This document shows, piece after piece, positions 1 to 8,085 of a stretch of 10,000 nucleotides of DNA. A program made the translations under genes and the position numbers. The DNA is from Actinidia chinensis. Taxonomy: Eukaryota; Streptophyta; Magnoliopsida; Ericales; Actinidiaceae. The stretch spans positions 15,001 to 25,000 of the forward strand of contig VIGQ01000238.1 in NCBI GenBank assembly GCA_009663005.1, written 5' to 3'. A model generated the notes under the pieces. The model was not told the DNA's origin, searched no databases, and saw only the letters and a list, made by a program, of their open reading frames with translations. The first letter of the stretch is position 1. Every line of letters begins with the position of its first letter.

Positions 1-540
1 TGGACACAAATCTCTCATAGATATCCGTTTTGATTGATTCAGTTGCATATGAAGATACTTTAATATCTACAATTAAATTATCGTGAAATACAATTTCTTC
101 CTCCAATTTCAAGTTTAAAAGTTCGAAAACAGAGTTGAAAGTACGAGTAGCAAAACTGAATTAAGTTATGTTTTATTTCGAATCCACTGTCGGTATTTTA
201 GAGCCATAACTTCTTCATACTAAAACATTTTTAGTTGATTCGTGGTCCGAGAATAGAATTGTTAAATATCTATAAGTTTATGTAAAATAAATATTTTTCA
301 AATTTTGAATTTAATGGCCCAAAACAGACTTGTCAAGTGTTAATAGAAACTGAATTCTTAATTTTCAGTTCACATCGAGTTGAAAATTTTTCAACTAGTT
401 TTGTTTTTATAAAAATAAAATTTTACATAAATAAAACAGCTATGGTTTAGCTATTAATAAAAAATAAATAAATTAAATAAATTGTAAAAAAAAAAAAGGA
501 AGGGTTACATTATAAACATTTTAAGTAATATATTAATCGA
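1..540. other. AT-rich intergenic DNA, no gene seen
   Basis: No reading frame of useful length and no recognisable domain lies here on either strand. The stretch is strongly AT-rich, with AATAAA-like strings around 415-480 and a run of 12 A at 486-497. The A run and the preceding AT-rich strings could be the worn 3' end of a retroposed sequence, but nothing upstream reads as coding, so this is only a possibility. A 14-bp perfect palindrome (ATTAATCGATTAAT, 532-545) closes the stretch. Confidence 0.5.
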
Positions 541-771
541 TTAATGTCAATAAATGAAATGTATAGTATCGATCCTACTAGCCAAAGGATTACGGAAACG
601 ACCGCGATTAACACACAAATTGCAAGTCAAGTAATGTCAGTAACCACCTTATCTCTAAAAGTATAGTAAATTAACTTTTTGATGCTATGATATATCATGA
701 AATTATATTATGCTCTTCAAATAATCATGGAATAGATATGAATCTTTTGAAAAGATTTTGTTGTATATACT

Positions 772-1212
772 ATGAACCATCAAGCTTCTGCCTTTCGGGA
801 GGTACTTGGCCGGCATACCCTGACTCAAGGGGGGTGGAAATCATGTATAAGCTCTCTAAGTACGGGAAGTCATATTGCATAATGGTATGTTTCAAAAATT
901 ATGTTGACTTTAAATTAGTCAAATTACCAGTACAAGTATGAATTTTGAACAGTTATTGCGAATAATTAAATGTTTTAATCTTTCTTCACGCTATGATTGT
1001 ATTACTATGCAGCTACTAATGGTATTTTCATGTTTTTATATGTATGAAAAACCTATGTTTAGAGATTAATGGTTATACGCTAACAAATGTGGCTTAAGAA
1101 TATTATTTTGATCAGGATATTTCAAGGGGTTGATAAGAAAGCAAATGGAGTGAACTTGCTAGAACTATCTCATGAAAATAAAAACAATAATTCACGTAGA
1201 AGCCCGGATTAG
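772..1212 (+). pseudogene. Possible two-exon gene fragment, unrecognised protein
   Basis: Two open stretches can be joined in a compatible phase. The first runs from an ATG at 772 and reads HQASAFREVLGRHTLTQGGW and onward to the GTATGT donor at 885-890. The second starts at 1116, after an AG acceptor at 1114-1115, reads IFQGVDKKANGVNLLELSHE, and ends at TAG 1210-1212. The 231-nt gap is AT-rich and holds CTAAC near 1079-1083, about 33 nt before the AG, as expected for a plant branch site. An in-frame TAA at 880-882 breaks the first exon two bases before the donor, so the fragment looks like a pseudogene, unless the frame or exon choice is wrong. I do not recognise the protein. A further small plus-strand frame lies upstream at 544-666 but does not join in phase by any donor and acceptor I could find. 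The alternative is chance open frame in low-complexity DNA. Confidence 0.25.
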
Positions 1213-1462
1213 AGGTCCGCGGCCTTTTGAATATGTAAGTTTGTAAGTTTGTATGAATGTTAAGACAGGTCAGTCTCTCTACCCGTCATGGGCATGTATT
1301 TCAAATGAATGAATTTTAATATTAAATTTTATTGACTCCAAAATAAATTTATATTGTTTTTCGCTTTCGCACATTGAACAATTTTAAGAAAAAAATTTTA
1401 CGAAGGAAAATCATGAGTGACGACGCTCCGATGCCCGCGTGACCACATGTGCCGTCGGCGGG
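1213..1462. other. AT-rich DNA ending in a GC-rich patch at the element edge
   Basis: No coding sequence is visible. Bases 1300-1410 are AT-rich. Bases 1415-1462 then switch to GC-rich DNA with several CpG sites (GACGACGCTCCGATGCCCGC). Retrotransposon homology begins immediately after, on the minus strand. The abrupt change suggests a breakpoint, or a scrap of another repeat lying against the truncated element. Its identity is unknown. A small direct repeat, GTAAGTTTGTAAGTTTGT, lies near 1235-1252. Confidence 0.35.
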
Positions 1463-2043
1463 TCTTTACTGGATTTTGTCCTATGCAAGGGTGCCATCCT
1501 TGAGGTAACAAAATTTCATCCATCCCGTTGGGGCTCCTTCAATCTGTAAGATTGGGTCAATGATCCCAATGCTCAGGCTAGCTAGGAACTCCAAAGGTAC
1601 TGATCTGTCTGAGACGAAGTCAAAAGATGAGGTGAGATTAGCCAGGGCGTCTTCTTTTTATTCTCTTCCCTTGGAATTTGGCAAATTTTGAAATCCCTGA
1701 TTTTTCCCGACATAGCTTTCACCTCGTCCAGATAAGCCACCATTCTCGATTCCTTGGCGAGATAATCCTCTTGAACTTGGTTTACTACTAACTTTAAATC
1801 ACTGAAGACGTCCAAAGAATCTACTCTCAGCTGAGTTGCCACTCTAAGACCGGAAAGAAGAGCATCATATTCGGTTTCATTATTAGTGGCCTTAAACTCA
1901 ATTCGTATGGCGTACTCCATTTGATCGCCTGACGGGGTTTGAAGAACAAGTCCCGCCTCGCAGCCACGTTGATTTGAAGATTCGTCTACAAATAACATCC
2001 ACCTAGTAAGATCATCTGAACTTTGCTCCTTGGTAGTTTTCAT
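1463..2043 (-). pseudogene. Second (archaeal-like) RNase H domain and start of linker to integrase
   Basis: RNase H degrades the RNA strand of the RNA/DNA hybrid during reverse transcription. An open frame of 153 codons (2043 down to 1582) carries WMLFVDESS at residues 15-23, NNETEY at 54-59 and VFSDLKLVVNQ at 79-89. The expected metal-binding residues are therefore D20, E58 and D82. The fourth acidic residue lies in DALANL, which is in another frame because one base is missing near 1645-1655. After that shift the sequence continues as DFVSDRSVPLEFL and then GWMKFCYLKDGTLA, the known linker toward integrase, followed by stops. Two glycines usual in this family (after D20 and after C28) are glutamates here. 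The open frame is a fragment of a gag-pol polyprotein, and its ATG is probably not a real start. It is the best-preserved coding part of the element. Confidence 0.88.
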
Positions 2044-2079
2044 TTCGGAGGAGTCGCTTCTGGTTCGGAATGGTTTCCA

Positions 2080-2450
2080 TGTGTGGATTCGACTCGAAAT
2101 CAGCTAGGCCTTACCTTTATCCACCATCCGCGACTTAATAATTGAGGTGTGAATTCACTCATCGATGGACCATTTTAGAAGTTCCCTAATATGTCTGGGC
2201 GGTAGGAATTTGCTTTAACGGTTGATTAGTTCATATGTTGATGGGCTGAGCTTGACAATAATGGGCGAAGTTTCTATGGATCATAAATGATAGGGCGATA
2301 TTTCAATTTTCAAATATCTGGTCTCGGCCTCCCATTAGGATTTTGCTAACGTAGTATACCGATTTTTGAATTCGATCATCTTCCCAAATAAGCACGACAC
2401 TTAATGCTGCTGGCAAGACGGATAGATATACGAGGAGTTCTTCTCCTGTG
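2080..2450 (-). pseudogene. First, degenerate RNase H domain (tether) of pol
   Basis: Between RT and the second RNase H, the minus strand reads EELLVYLSVLPAALSVVLIW and, a few residues later, VYYVSKIL (2336-2359). These match the Ty3-type RNase H of plant Tat elements. Where active Ty3 RNase H has an aspartate (LYLD), this copy reads VYLS, so the first catalytic residue is absent. That loss is typical of Tat elements, in which this domain survives as a structural connector, so it need not be decay of this copy. Farther on, shifted frames give LKWSIDE (about 2165-2185) and IKSRMVDKGKA. Frame changes and stops separate these pieces. Confidence 0.75.
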
Positions 2451-2559
2451 GTTGGGACAGTAAGCAAGGGTGGCGAGCTGAGATATTCCTTGAGCTATTG
2501 GAATGTTGTCTAAGATTCCTCACCCCATTAGAAGGCTTGATTTTTTCTTAGAATTCTAA

Positions 2560-3520
2560 AAAATGGGAGACATTTGTCGGCTGATTGGAAGACAAATCTA
2601 TTGAGGGCAACTCCTACTCGTCCTCGTCAGCTGCTCCCGCCACGAATATTTTGGGCGAGCTCATTGTGATGAGGGCATTGGAATCTGATCTGGGGTTCGC
2701 CTCATTCCACGTTTGGTTAGCCCAAAATCCTAGGAATTTCCCAGATGACAGCTCCAAAATGCAACTTGGGAAATTTTAACGTCATTCGGTGGTCTGTAAG
2801 ATGCCAAAATCTTCTTCTAGGTGGGCAATATGATCGGCTGTTCTGATATCTTGATCAGCATTTCATCTATGTATACCTCCTCGTCTTTCCAATTTGCTCT
2901 TTGAACATTTTTTCACCAACCGCTCATACGTCGCTCCAAACGTTCTTTTAAATCAAGGCATGACTTTTGTAACCATATAACCCTCGCTCTATGATGAAGG
3001 AATGTCTTTTCCACGTCATGAGGGGCATTTGAATCTGATATATCCTCGAGAAGGCCATCCATAAAACTTAGGAGCTTATGTTAATGTGGCATCACTATCG
3101 CTCATTTTGGGGTAAAGGAAAAGCTATCTTTTGGGCAAGCTTTGTTAGGTCGGTGAAATCTACACATCCTCTCCACTTTTCCCTTTTTTGGGGGGTGACA
3201 ACACCATTGGACAGCCAATCGGGTAATGGCTTCTCGAACTATGTTTGGCCTTGATAAAGCTTGTTTCACTTTCATCAGTCGATGAACTTTTTAAGGCACT
3301 CTCCGGAAAAACTTCTCATTTTTGTAACGGGGGTGTTTCGGGGTTGGTGATAGTTTTGTGTGTGTGGTGGCCGATTGGAGGGTCAATGCCATGCGGTGGG
3401 GGGGGACATCACCCACGACCAAGCGAAGATGTTGAAATTTCCTTTTAAAAAGTTGTGTTATATAATGTCTACGTAACTCGTCGGTAGTTCAGTTCCGATC
3501 ATGACATGGCGACAGGATGA
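2560..3520 (-). pseudogene. Reverse transcriptase domain of pol, broken
   Basis: The reverse transcriptase copies element RNA into DNA. In shifting minus-strand frames I read TELPTSYVDII and NIFAWSW near the start (3420-3500), PDWLSNGVV and then CVDFTDLTKLAQK (about 3127-3225), FMDG at 3054-3065 (motif A, aspartate kept), GYKVMP near 2960-2980, VYIDEMLIK around 2862-2873 (the YxDD box), HIAHLEEDFGIL near 2810-2835, and SSGKFLGFWANQ near 2711-2750. Together these span fingers, palm and thumb of a Ty3/gypsy RT in the right order. The catalytic box has Glu in place of the second Asp. Several indels and stops make the gene non-functional. The ends of the range are approximate. Confidence 0.85.
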
Positions 3521-3678
3521 TCCGGGTGTCTGGAATTTGAAGTCACTCTTTCGAGGGGGTTTGTGTTTTTCGGTTTCTCTGGGGCAACCAAGGTAAGCTG
3601 TTCTACTCATCCCTCAGTGCTTCCATCTCATCTTCCTTAATCTATTCCGCTATTGGCGACTTGGCTTTTTGGAGGCTT
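3521..3678 (-). other. Protease-to-RT spacer of the element, no motif readable
   Basis: This stretch joins the last protease-side motif to the first RT motif. It is the variable, acidic linker region in related polyproteins. I can see only short broken minus-strand frames here and assign it by position. Confidence 0.5.
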
Positions 3679-4140
3679 TCATTTCTCATGGCTTGAATAA
3701 CACATTGTCCTGGCTACCTTTTGGTCTCCCCTACCTCGCCCAACACCTGTTGAAGTCAGGAAATTTGTCATCGATAGGTGGTAAGTTGAGGTGATGGCCC
3801 TACTTCCTCCTAAAGTCGGCAACCCAGGATTGCGTGTAGGGCGAATGGCAATCCTACCAACGATAAGTCGTTGCAAACATGGACCTGATTTGGTCTGTCC
3901 CAAGATGTCCTGTGACGTGATCCAACCGGAGTGGGTGCGTCATGTTTCTCCAAGCTAACCACTGGAGTGTGGAAATGTGTGTAATTTGTCTAGCCAATCT
4001 TCATTCTTTCAAATGCCCGAGATGAATAGATGCCTGCCGAGCTCCCATTATCAATCAAGATTCTCTGACGTTGAAGTTGGCAGTGAGAGCTGAAACAACA
4101 AGGCATCATCGTGGGGGGAAGTGCAAACGCTCTAGATCTC
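3679..4140 (-). pseudogene. Aspartic protease domain of pol, broken
   Basis: The minus strand reads VSALTANFNV, then, one frame over, RILIDNGSSAGI (DNGSSA at 4035-4052), the active-site loop of a retropepsin-type protease; the D-[TN]-G-[SA] core is intact. Downstream in other frames come FHTPVVSLEKH, CHSPYT, and finally [17 protein letters not shown] and STGVG with GDQKVAR (3679-3903). The last pieces are the conserved stretch between protease and RT in these polyproteins. The protease normally cuts the gag-pol precursor in the particle. At least four frame changes and one TAG lie inside the domain. Confidence 0.85.
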
Positions 4141-4847
4141 ATTGCTAAAGTGAAGGGGAGGGAATGTCCACCTTCTGGGATAAATTGTAGACTTTTCCCT
4201 CATCACTCTGGTATTGGCTTTCCTACCATGTGGTGCTTTTCCTGTATGATGTGAACATCCGCCGGATCCAATCCCTATTGATCACCTGTATCTCCCCCGC
4301 AGTTGGCTTATTGACACATACCGTCCTTCTAGGATTCCGGTGGATGGGCGATCAGTAACATATTTTCTCAGATACCTTCTCTTGATGAGGTCGGCTATCT
4401 GTTCCTTCAATTGGAAGCAATCCTCCTTATTATGGCCATGGTCTCGATGGAATTCACAATATTTGTTCTTGTTTCTTTTTTGGGGGTCAGTCTTGGTCTT
4501 TCTGGGCCACTTGACGAATTCCTCATGTTTGATTTCCGTGAGCACCTGAGTGATGGGAGCATTGAGAGGAGGCAGAATCAATTCTGGACGGCGAGATAGA
4601 GTACGGGGACGTCTTTCATTGGTCTGTTTTGAATCTCGGTTAGACCTTTTGTTTCTTGCCTCGTCCCTATATTTAGATCGCCTACTGTCAGGCTCCTTTC
4701 TCTTAGGATCATCTTTTCCTCGCCTCCGACATTTGGCCTCTGTTAGTTCCTCCGTGGGCGAGTGTACTTATCAACTTTGTTTTGGAGAGCGGATAGAGTC
4801 TCGGGCATATTTTTGGAACATAGAGTCAATAACGGGCCGTTGGCCGG

Positions 4848-4875
4848 AGCCCTTCCATCATTAGCCCTTCCATCA
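4848..4875. repeat. 15-bp-period tandem duplication inside gag
   Basis: AGCCCTTCCATCA occurs at 4848-4860 and again at 4863-4875. The period of 15 bp keeps the reading frame and doubles the MMEGL part of the capsid motif on the minus strand. It looks like a small slippage duplication after or near insertion. Confidence 0.8.
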
Positions 4876-5162
4876 GGCTCCTTCTCTTGAATCACCAATT
4901 TTATAGTAGGGTTCCTCGACTTCTAATTTGGCTTGGTGGAAAACCGCTTCACGTAGCCTTCAAGCACTCGTTCTTTTTGGTGGGATGGTTTAAAGAGGTG
5001 GAGGCATTCTTTTGTCTAATCTGCCAACTCATGAAATGGCGATAAATGATCGGCTAAATGCCAAATGAATCTATCGTTCTAGGGGGGCGGATTTCTGAAA
5101 CAACGAATCGCTAACCCCTTCAAAGTGGTAAAAAAGCTTGCACATAACCTCATCTGAACAAA

Positions 5163-5182
5163 CCCCCCCCCCCCCCACCCCC
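5163..5182. repeat. Poly-C (poly-G) tract inside gag
   Basis: Fourteen C in a row (5163-5176), one A, then five more C (5178-5182). On the gag strand this is a G run coding for glycines, in the middle of the capsid domain, just before the MCKLF motif. Related elements have an ordinary short sequence here, so the run is probably a slippage expansion. It also puts the downstream gag motif out of frame. The exact length may be affected by sequencing error. Confidence 0.85.
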
Positions 5183-5854
5183 ATGGAGGGAAATCAAGCT
5201 TTTGTATGAATCTAAAGATCATAGGATCCGGCTTCCCCTCGTATACTCCGAGCTGGGTGGGTAGTTGAATCGGCGGAAACTTGGCCAATAATATCCTTTA
5301 CGTGAATGGTGATTCAGTTTGTCTTATAGGGTATCCACAGTCACTGGAACACCTGGCCCCGAATTTTTTGAGAGGTAGGCATATTCTGGCGTCAGGTCTG
5401 ATCATTTCTGCGAGGGGGTCTTCCTCTCCTTATTTCTTCACCTTTTGCTCTCGGAGTTTTGCTGAATGTTCCGGACTCTGACGAAGATAAACTCCTTTCA
5501 TGTTAGAGAGTAGGACTTGGCGAGCGACGTTTTTCTCTTCTGTCCCGGACAATATTGTAGTTCAGGGAATGGTCTCCCGAGCAACGAGAACGATGAGATC
5601 ACTCGATATCAAGAATGGGAGGAGCGGCCGGCGGAGGTGGTGGATTGGTCGCGGCGATGAGTTGTATTAAGCAGGCGTTATTCTCATTCATCACTCTCAT
5701 TTGTTCGGCCATACCGTGTATCTCACGGTGAAGGCACTCTAGATCTGGAGCTTGGCTAGTAGCCATAGAATGGGCTTTGTTATCTAGAGGGCTACTGACA
5801 CTTGGTTTGGATAAACAACGACTGCGTAGGTGCATAGAAAGTTGAGAACTGTCA

Positions 5855-5872
5855 TTCCCACATACAGTGCCA
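5855..5872 (-). other. Degenerate primer-binding site next to the LTR
   Basis: The minus strand reads TGGCACTGTATGTGGGAA three bases inside the presumed LTR end. As I recall it, the corresponding sequence in many plant Ty3/gypsy elements begins TGGCGCCGTCTGTGGGAA. The match in position and spelling is good, with three differences. Two are C-to-T or G-to-A changes at former CpG sites. A tRNA primer would anneal here to start minus-strand DNA; I do not assign which tRNA. Confidence 0.7.
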
Positions 5873-5875
5873 AAC

Positions 5876-6728
5876 TGTTGTGATAAAAATCTGGAGAGAG
5901 CAACCAATAGTCGAATTGCTCCTCGGCCTCGGCACTGGACTTTGGCTAATACTTGGGCGACCTGCGCAACAATGAACAAAAGTAAACAGCCAGGGTGAGG
6001 CCGTTCCGAACCCTTCCGGGGTGCGAATCAGACTAAGGCGATAGGAGGATAAACAAAATTGATCTGACATAGAACAAATATCCTTAGTGCATATGTTGAG
6101 CGTACCTTTTAATAATGGAGGAGCGGCCTTTAGGTGGAGACTGGAGATTCGTGTGAGGATATTCAAGAGAGATTTCCAAGTAACTATGTTTGGGAAGTAT
6201 ATCCCTGAGATATCAGAGAGATTATAAGAGATTGTCATCTGGGGAGTAGTTCATGGTTATAGGCGACGTAATGGAGGAAATCTCTCGAAGGCAGTTTCCT
6301 TATAGAGGTAGAATCCCCTTGGAGGTGGGATCTTTGCCATGTAGAGGGGTGACGTAAGAGGGGTCTCATGAATGTAGACCTCTAATGGTACGTTGACAGC
6401 CCTCGTGGGGTTTGTGTATGGCGAGGTGGAGTCCTCGCCCAATAGCAAACCGGATATTAATTTGTACATACGTTGGTGAAGTGATCTATTGGTATCAAGA
6501 TAATGGGCGACCAGGACTACTCCGGCCCGTAAGTAAAGTAATGGTAGTATTTCATCCCACGTCAAGCTTCGTAAACTTGGTGATTCCAACCGGGACCAAT
6601 GCATACCGCATATCTTAAACGGTGGTCCACATGTCCCGCTTTCTCACAACTATGAGACCAACCAGGTGGGGACGTCCTTTACTACACGGGTAAGGCCCTT
6701 TCTTGCAGATACAGATTTCGAAAACGAC
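5876..6728 (-). repeat. 5' long terminal repeat of the Ty3/gypsy element
   Basis: This block lies between the primer-binding site and the right flank, where an LTR must be. Its gag-side end is well placed: the minus strand ends in CA at 5877-5876, just before the primer-binding site. The outer end is estimated from the change from mixed to AT-rich composition at about 6720-6728, where the minus strand offers TGTCG as a possible start. Length is about 850 bp. It contains a TATA-like box at 6298-6305. The open frames seen inside (5852-6238 and 6257-6604, minus) have no protein motif and are not genes. No partner LTR exists in the window, so age cannot be estimated from LTR divergence. Confidence 0.7.
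6298..6305 (-). promoter_or_regulatory. TATA-like box of the LTR
   Basis: The minus strand reads CTATAAGG about 420 nt before the LTR end, a sensible distance for a start of transcription at the R region. The surrounding sequence is CT-rich, as in related LTRs. This is inferred from sequence and position only. Confidence 0.45.
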
Positions 6729-7222
6729 ATTGTTTTTATTTAAAAATAAATAAACCCCTAATAACTTCATCCCATGTTCCAAAACCCACTGTCATCCCAC
6801 CAGGCACCAACGTCCAACCCCCAGCGGGTCACCGTCACCACTATCTGCTACTCACCGCAGTCACAACGCGGCGATGTGATTACAGTTCAATGCAATTGTT
6901 TTCTCCTTACCTTTCAATTCATTCATTGAGTTCTCTCCCTTTCTGTGTATATAAATCTATATACATAAAGAAACGCCCCCATCTCACCAGTCACCACCGA
7001 CCACTGAACATCCACCTTTCCTCTCCCATCGGAGTACTTCCAACTCCCCCGGCCCCATCCCCCTTAGACCACTGCAACCTTCCTCTCCCTTCCCTCTCTC
7101 CACTAATCCCCCATCTCGGTAAATCAGTGAGAGAGAGAGAGAGGTTGAAGTTGGGCGTTTAGAGAGAGAAACTGGAATTGGGTGTTTTTTGTTGTAAATA
7201 ATTGAATTTCGGTTGTGTTGGC
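6729..7222 (+). promoter_or_regulatory. Promoter-like and leader-like stretch, no gene confirmed
   Basis: A C-rich, CT-rich stretch contains TATATAAAT at 6948-6956, then about 170 nt of pyrimidine-rich sequence, then a (GA)n run at 7129-7143. TATA followed by a CT-rich leader is a common plant promoter layout. The open frame at 6890-7162 overlaps the TATA box, is dominated by Ser, Pro and Leu from low-complexity DNA, and has no family motif, so I do not call it a gene. The first ATG after the GA run (7223) opens only a 34-codon frame ending at 7327. Confidence 0.3.
7129..7143. repeat. (GA)n microsatellite
   Basis: Seven GA units in a row followed by one G. GA/CT runs are common in plant 5' leaders and promoters. 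Confidence 0.9.
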
Positions 7223-7560
7223 ATGGATTGGGTTTTCATGACGGTGTTTGAATGGATTTATGGGTTGATGTTGGTGGTCGAGTGTGGTGGTTGGAGATGG
7301 AGGAGAGAGGGATTTAGGAGCGGCTAGTGGAAGAGGAGAGAGAAGGCGCTGTGGCAGTTGGACGTAGAAAGCGATTATGCAGCGTTGGCGGCGATTATGC
7401 AGTGGTGGAGCCGGTGTATAGACGGTGATAAGAAAGGGAGGAGAGAGAGGAGATAATCAATGGAAGAAAACCAAAAAATAATGGGTCTAAGTTTTTGGAC
7501 GAACCGTGTATCGTCGTTAGACGGTGCACAAATACGAGTATGACACGTAGCTGACTATTA
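7223..7560. other. G/A-rich low-complexity DNA, no gene supported
   Basis: The plus strand is rich in G and A (GGAGAGAG, GTGGTGG), and short frames on both strands are low-complexity. A 20-bp unit beginning GCGATTATGCAG is repeated at 7371 and 7391. No domain or conserved coding signal is visible. This could be leader or intron sequence of a lost gene, or part of an unclassified transposon. Confidence 0.4.
7371..7410. repeat. Tandem repeat, two 20-bp units
   Basis: GCGATTATGCAG is identical at 7371-7382 and 7391-7402. The last eight bases of each unit have diverged. Confidence 0.8.
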
Positions 7561-7979
7561 GGTTCCCAATCCCAACCCCCTTTTTTCCCTCTCCTAACTT
7601 AGATTGCAACCCCACTGCGTCTCATCCCTACCCTCCCACTACTGCCATTACTACACTTTTCCACCATCCAACACTGTGATTTCACATCCAAATCAGTTTT
7701 AATTTTGAATCAATTAATAAAACACAATACATAAGTGGCCAATATCAAAGACGCCAATCCAGCTTCATCAACAATCGCATTGACACATAAACTTTTTTCC
7801 TGAAAAATATTGATATATGACATTTGATTTTGTAGGCATTGATAAAAGTTAAATGAATATGGAAAAGTATTTTGCAATTTTCAAGAAAACATATCAATAA
7901 GAACCATTCCATATGAAATATCATTTTCTATTATTATACTCCGTTTCTCAACGTGCATAAAAGTAGTTGGAATTATATA
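7561..7979. other. Intergenic DNA, nothing recognised
   Basis: A C-rich stretch (7561-7680) is followed by AT-rich DNA. I see no gene, RNA or repeat family here. Confidence 0.5.
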
Positions 7980-8010
7980 GATCTATATCATCTTACGTGG
8001 ATCTATATCA
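7980..8010. repeat. Direct repeat GATCTATATCA, 20-bp spacing
   Basis: GATCTATATCA occurs at 7980-7990 and at 8000-8010. The nine-base spacer has TTACGTGG, which contains an ACGT core of the kind bound by plant bZIP factors. That reading is only suggestive. Confidence 0.6.
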
Positions 8011-8085
8011 CCTAGGTTTTTTTTTGATTTTTCGTTTCTCTTTTTTCTCTTTCTATTATTAATTTAGAATATCTGCTTTCAGCTT

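Larger units (their letters stand above)
4282..5766 (-). pseudogene. gag (capsid and nucleocapsid), broken
   Basis: Gag forms the particle and binds element RNA. The likely start is ATG at 5766 ([18 protein letters not shown]), followed by a short helical segment and a proline-rich stretch (PPPPPAAPP), with a stop near 5599. The capsid follows in shifted frames: FPPIQLPTQLGVYEGKPDPM (5288 downward), MCKLF and TLKGLAIRCF, SFIAHFMSW, then MEGLRP and [16 protein letters not shown] basic stretch RRRGKDD and [10 protein letters not shown] (about 4665-4735) leads to [20 protein letters not shown]. The nucleocapsid zinc knuckle [14 protein letters not shown] is intact, with the order C-x2-H-x4-H-x4-C, in the open frame 4581-4282. 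The frame is broken by several indels, one of them at the C-tract at 5163-5176. An in-frame upstream ATG at 5979 lies in the LTR and is not a plausible gag start. Confidence 0.87.
1463..6728 (-). mobile_element. Decayed, 3'-truncated Ty3/gypsy LTR retrotransposon (Tat-type)
   Basis: Reading the minus strand from high to low coordinates gives the canonical order: LTR, primer-binding site, gag, protease, reverse transcriptase, RNase H, then a second RNase H. Protease before RT and the motif spellings fit Ty3/gypsy. Two successive RNase H domains, the first degenerate and the second of archaeal-like type, are the known mark of the plant Tat lineage. Homology ends near 1463 in the linker that normally leads into integrase (the conserved YLKDGTL is at about 1485-1508). 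No integrase and no second LTR follow, so the element is truncated or was cut by a deletion. Frameshifts and stops break every domain, so it is non-autonomous and old. The right edge is uncertain by some tens of bases: composition changes at about 6728, but no target-site duplication can be tested because the other end is gone. Confidence 0.9.

Noticed and set aside
687..941. Plus-strand 84-codon frame from ATG 687
   Set aside because: It reads through the likely intron donor at 885. The neighbouring frame joins the next exon in phase and looks more protein-like, so I preferred that reading.
1200..1462. 3' LTR of the central element
   Set aside because: I found no similarity to the 5876-6728 block, and integrase would have to lie between.
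2585..2779. Plus-strand open frame of 64 codons
   Set aside because: It lies antisense to the RT pseudogene, whose motifs (KFLGF) are clear on the minus strand.
3245..3448. Plus-strand open frame of 67 codons
   Set aside because: It is antisense to the RT N-terminal region and has no motif.
4340..4864. Three overlapping plus-strand open frames
   Set aside because: They mirror the gag nucleocapsid and capsid frames; the zinc knuckle proves the minus strand is the coding one.
5281..5481. Plus-strand open frame of 66 codons
   Set aside because: It is antisense to broken gag and carries no motif.
5852..6238. Minus-strand open frame of 128 codons
   Set aside because: It lies in the LTR and runs across the primer-binding site, so it is not a protein gene.
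6257..6618. Open frames on both strands within the LTR
   Set aside because: They have no protein motif, and the region is explained as LTR with a TATA-like box.
6890..7162. Plus-strand 90-codon frame
   Set aside because: Ser/Pro/Leu-rich translation of CT-rich low-complexity DNA, overlapping a TATA-like box.
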